DNA of 64,000 nt, from assembly GCF_032854445.1 (NCBI RefSeq), contig NC_088301.1, positions 34,461,187 through 34,525,186 on the forward strand, written 5' to 3'. The stretch comes from Liolophura sinensis. Its lineage: Eukaryota > Mollusca > Polyplacophora > Chitonida > Chitonidae. Shown here piece by piece: positions 61,059 through 64,000 of this stretch (position 1 is its first letter; every line of letters starts with the position of its first letter). A model generated the notes under the pieces. The model saw only the letters and a program-made list of their open reading frames with translations, did not search any database and was not told where the DNA came from. Both the position numbers and the translations under genes were made by a program.

Positions 61059-64000
61059 CTGAAAGAAACAAAAGAGTTACTTGCATTTTAACATGATGAT
61101 ATGATGCAATACTTTACTGCTTTGTTAGAAACAACAATCAAGTTAGTGCACTCTCCATCTTAGCATGTCGCATCAATACCTGCCAAAGAGAAAGGCAACC
61201 TACCTGGACATAATTCATTGTATAATCACTTGATATTTTTACCTGTATTAGACAACTAAATGTTTACCAGTGTCCAATCAGCTGAATCATATACAGCTCT
61301 CTGTGTCACTTTGGTCTTCCCTGATAGTAATTTGGGAATAAATATAGCAACAGTTTATACAGTTGCATTTCTAAAAAACATAAGATGTAAACCACTAAAA
61401 TCTGAAGATGGGCTAGCGATGTTTATACTGGCTTAAATAGTACATTGCACTTCAAGTATAAAATTCAGATAGTGGTGCAGCTGTTAAGTTTTATCTTCTG
61501 TTGTTTCAAGCATGACACCAGTCAAGCAGTAAGATATATAATAATATAAGCAAATAATATGCACGGTTGTGATCTGAACTCGAAGTGTTGGTGCAAAAAA
61601 AATGTCAAAAAGTCTACACCTACATACTATGATCTGTGATGCAGCAAATGCAACGATGCTGATGTCATGCCATGCAGAATGTCGTCGTATAACTGAAATA
61701 TTCTTGAGCACGGCGTAAAACATCAATGAAATAAATAAATAAATAAATAAATCTTAGTAACACGATTACCAAGTGACGGGATATGTATATATATCGAGTC
61801 AGAATGAACAGTGTATGGTGTTAGTAGCCCTCAAAGTGGTTGACACGTGAGGAAAAGCCTGAATAACAGTGTAACTTATACTGACTGAGGCATCAGTAAC
61901 AGTGTAACAAATAAATCCTGCCAAAGACCCATTATTTCAGCACAGAAGGCCTATAAACAGGTGAATCTCTTCAGCAGCATTATTTTTTTCTTACCGAAAG
62001 GAAAGGGAGATACTCTAGACAACAGATATCAATTACAGGATACAGGAATATACATGTCCCCCATGTGACTGTTGTTGTATTTTGTTTCAAGGACAACCTT
62101 GAAAATATAGCTTGACACACCCTTTCACTCCTGTTAAAATAGTTATTTCATTATACACAGTTGGACTTTTATTACACAGTTTAAATTATCTCACCAGGTG
62201 GCTTAAATTTATACCAAACTCCTGGGACACACTTTAGTTCCATCAATTGCACAATAACACATTACATACACAAATAATTCATTTTCATTATAAATGTGAC
62301 GATTTATGAACAATGAACTCCAGCATAACATAATTTTGAAACACTATATCAGTACTTGCCATATGGTACTAAATTGACGCTGAGAAAAAAATGTTTTGTT
62401 TTCTTTTTTTTCCTTTTTACCTATCTTTCATAGAAGAAATAATTTTAGGCTGCTGTATTATGTTACTTTAATGATGCAAGCAATAAAATGCTCAAAAGAA
62501 TGACCCCTAGGGTCCACCTGCTGTTGCTTTGCTGTTGTATGTTTCGTTTGCACATCAAGCTGATCTTCCTAGTATTGGTCAGGGAATATGTGAATTCCCT
62601 CACTCTCACTGTTTGTTGGTTTCTTGGGCTATTTATTATTATGATAAATGTTTTTTTTTTTTTTTTTCGGGCTTTTGCTTCATCTGATGTTCACTTGTCT
62701 CCTACCAATATGGTGTGCATACCTGGATATGAGCTGACATGTAAGAAAGTTTATTTGTAACTTGCCAAAGGTAAGTGCATTGTAATTACCCTTGGTATTC
62801 CGATTTCCTCCACTAATAAAATTGATGGCATTCATACAAGTGAAACATTCCTGTGAGGCATTAAATAACAAAAAAAAAAGTCAATAATTAAATAAATAAG
62901 TCAGTTTGAACTTCTGGCAAAGACAGTGGATATGTCAAATTGTTGTGACTGAATAAATGCCACAGTGTGTAATGATCTGTGTGGAAATTTTGTGTGCTAA
63001 AATGTATTGGATTTGAGGCACTGTGGTATGGGTGGTGCATTTGGTGTGAGGTATGGTAATGGAAGTGACTGAACCCAAACTACTGCAAACACTTTTCTCT
63101 GGATCAGACACAGCTGTGAAGCTTCTCGCAATTAAACAGACCAGATGATCCCAATGTGTCCAAACGCCATCAAATTGGTGCTGTGTTGGCTTGAAGAAAC
63201 AGCAATTAGCCCAGAATTTCTCCCTGTCTGAGAACAAGTGTAACAAACACAGCTAGACGATTGATAAATAGGACTGTGGGCGTTGGTACAAAGCTGTGGA
63301 TGGGCTAAGAGTTAGAAAGGAAATGCTGACCATGTGATGTATGCTGTCAGAGAAGGAGAATTCTGACATACCGCTGTCTTGGATCTTTTTACTAGAGCCA
63401 GATGGCAAGTTTATCTGCTTGTGACAGGGATGGTTTGAGCAAAGAACTGCCCCTGCCCTTATCCCCAGTCCGATCAGTTCCTTGGGGTGTCTTCCCTCAA
63501 CCATGTTTACACAAGCTCAAAGCTGTAGCATGGGAGGAGGGGAAAGAGAGAGAGAAGCTGCCAGATAGAATTTCCTCCCCTCCCTGAAATCTCCCACAAA
63601 CATATTGAGTACATATATCCTTAGTGAATGTCCTCTGTTGCCCTATCTAACTAACCATGAATCTCATCTAGCAGCTACCAGCATATTCACAAGCCTTAGG
63701 GAGATCCTCAAGCTCAGTAACAGTTCAGGCATTGCCTAATGTTTATTTCCGACAGCCTACACATAGATACACCAGCAGTGTTCGCTCTGTCTCCCCTCAT
63801 ACATAACTATCTCATACATAACAGCACTGCTGGCCAAACCTCTATGCACACGTCTTATTGACTAGAGTCTGCGGAGCACCCACTACCAAATACACGATGC
63901 TTGATTGGTGTTCTAGTGAGCCATCCAGCAGAGGACGAGGGAATCGCTGTACAAGCTATAGGACAGTGAGAGCCGGCGAGCACTAATACCTGCACTTGTA
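61059..64000 (-). other. Upstream intron of the AGBL4-like gene
   Basis: I looked on the minus strand for the preceding exon, which should end near a ...KAGTGRR-type block, and did not find it, so it probably lies beyond the window. A SINE tail is at 61,672 and a T17 run at 62,650-62,667. Open frames at 62,935-63,246 and 63,253-63,504 have no family support. Confidence 0.5.
61672..61753 (+). mobile_element. SINE 3' part upstream of the AGBL4-like exons
   Basis: It has GTCGTATAACTGAAATATTCTTGAG, CACGGCGTAAAACATCAATG and five AATA units. This is the best-preserved tail in the window, so probably the youngest copy. It lies in an intron of the minus-strand gene. Confidence 0.65.

Noticed and set aside
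61981-62040. An AGBL4-like exon ending in TTTCG|GTAAG on the minus strand
   Set aside because: The donor looks good, but the translation does not resemble any part of the carboxypeptidase.
62935-63504. Two adjacent minus-strand open frames as new genes
   Set aside because: No family similarity, no splice-consistent link to the AGBL4-like exons, and lengths are in the chance range.

Overview
The window is eukaryotic nuclear DNA from an animal, most likely a marine mollusc or another lophotrochozoan. It has short coding exons with GT-AG boundaries and AT-rich introns. Decayed SINE-like copies recur, ending in a block like 'aaatattcttgag...ggcgtaaaacaccaat' followed by (AATA)n, a repeat type I associate with molluscan genomes. 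The species cannot be named from the sequence.

Region 1 (1-about 29,150, + strand) is a nearly complete RIC1 gene, encoding the RAB6A-GEF complex partner 1. I resolved 31 coding exons between 1,562 and 24,428. Their phases all agree and together give about 1,354 residues; only the first 50-60 residues lie upstream of the window. A long AT-rich 3' UTR follows, with several AATAAA signals; the last good one is at 29,131. The introns carry SINE fragments, a 69-bp palindrome, decayed tandem repeats, and, at the end of exon 21, a 35-bp minisatellite that has copied the 5' splice site six times.

Region 2 (about 29,200-53,000) is intergenic and visibly richer in CpG than either flank. I see no convincing host gene in it. 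It holds a 0.73-kb block present twice in direct orientation (43,028-43,752 and 46,352-47,080), a MITE-like element, an (AT)25 microsatellite, and a broken Ty3/gypsy-type LTR retrotransposon (47,495-51,491). In that element gag and most of protease/reverse transcriptase are gone, and a copy of the 3' end of pol sits where gag should be.

Region 3 (54,187-64,000, - strand) is the 3' end of a second gene, recognised from spliced exons as AGBL4-like (cytosolic carboxypeptidase 6, a tubulin/protein deglutamylase). Three exons give the last part of the catalytic domain, including the Glu of the TLEVSF motif, and a basic C-terminal tail. Its earlier exons lie beyond 64,000.

The two genes are therefore tail-to-tail. 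One acts in RAB6-dependent Golgi traffic and the other in glutamate-chain removal; I see nothing that links them functionally. I did not find a clear new biological system. The most unusual signals are the splice-donor minisatellite in RIC1, the retroelement whose internal repeats are more alike than its LTRs, and the duplicated intergenic block.
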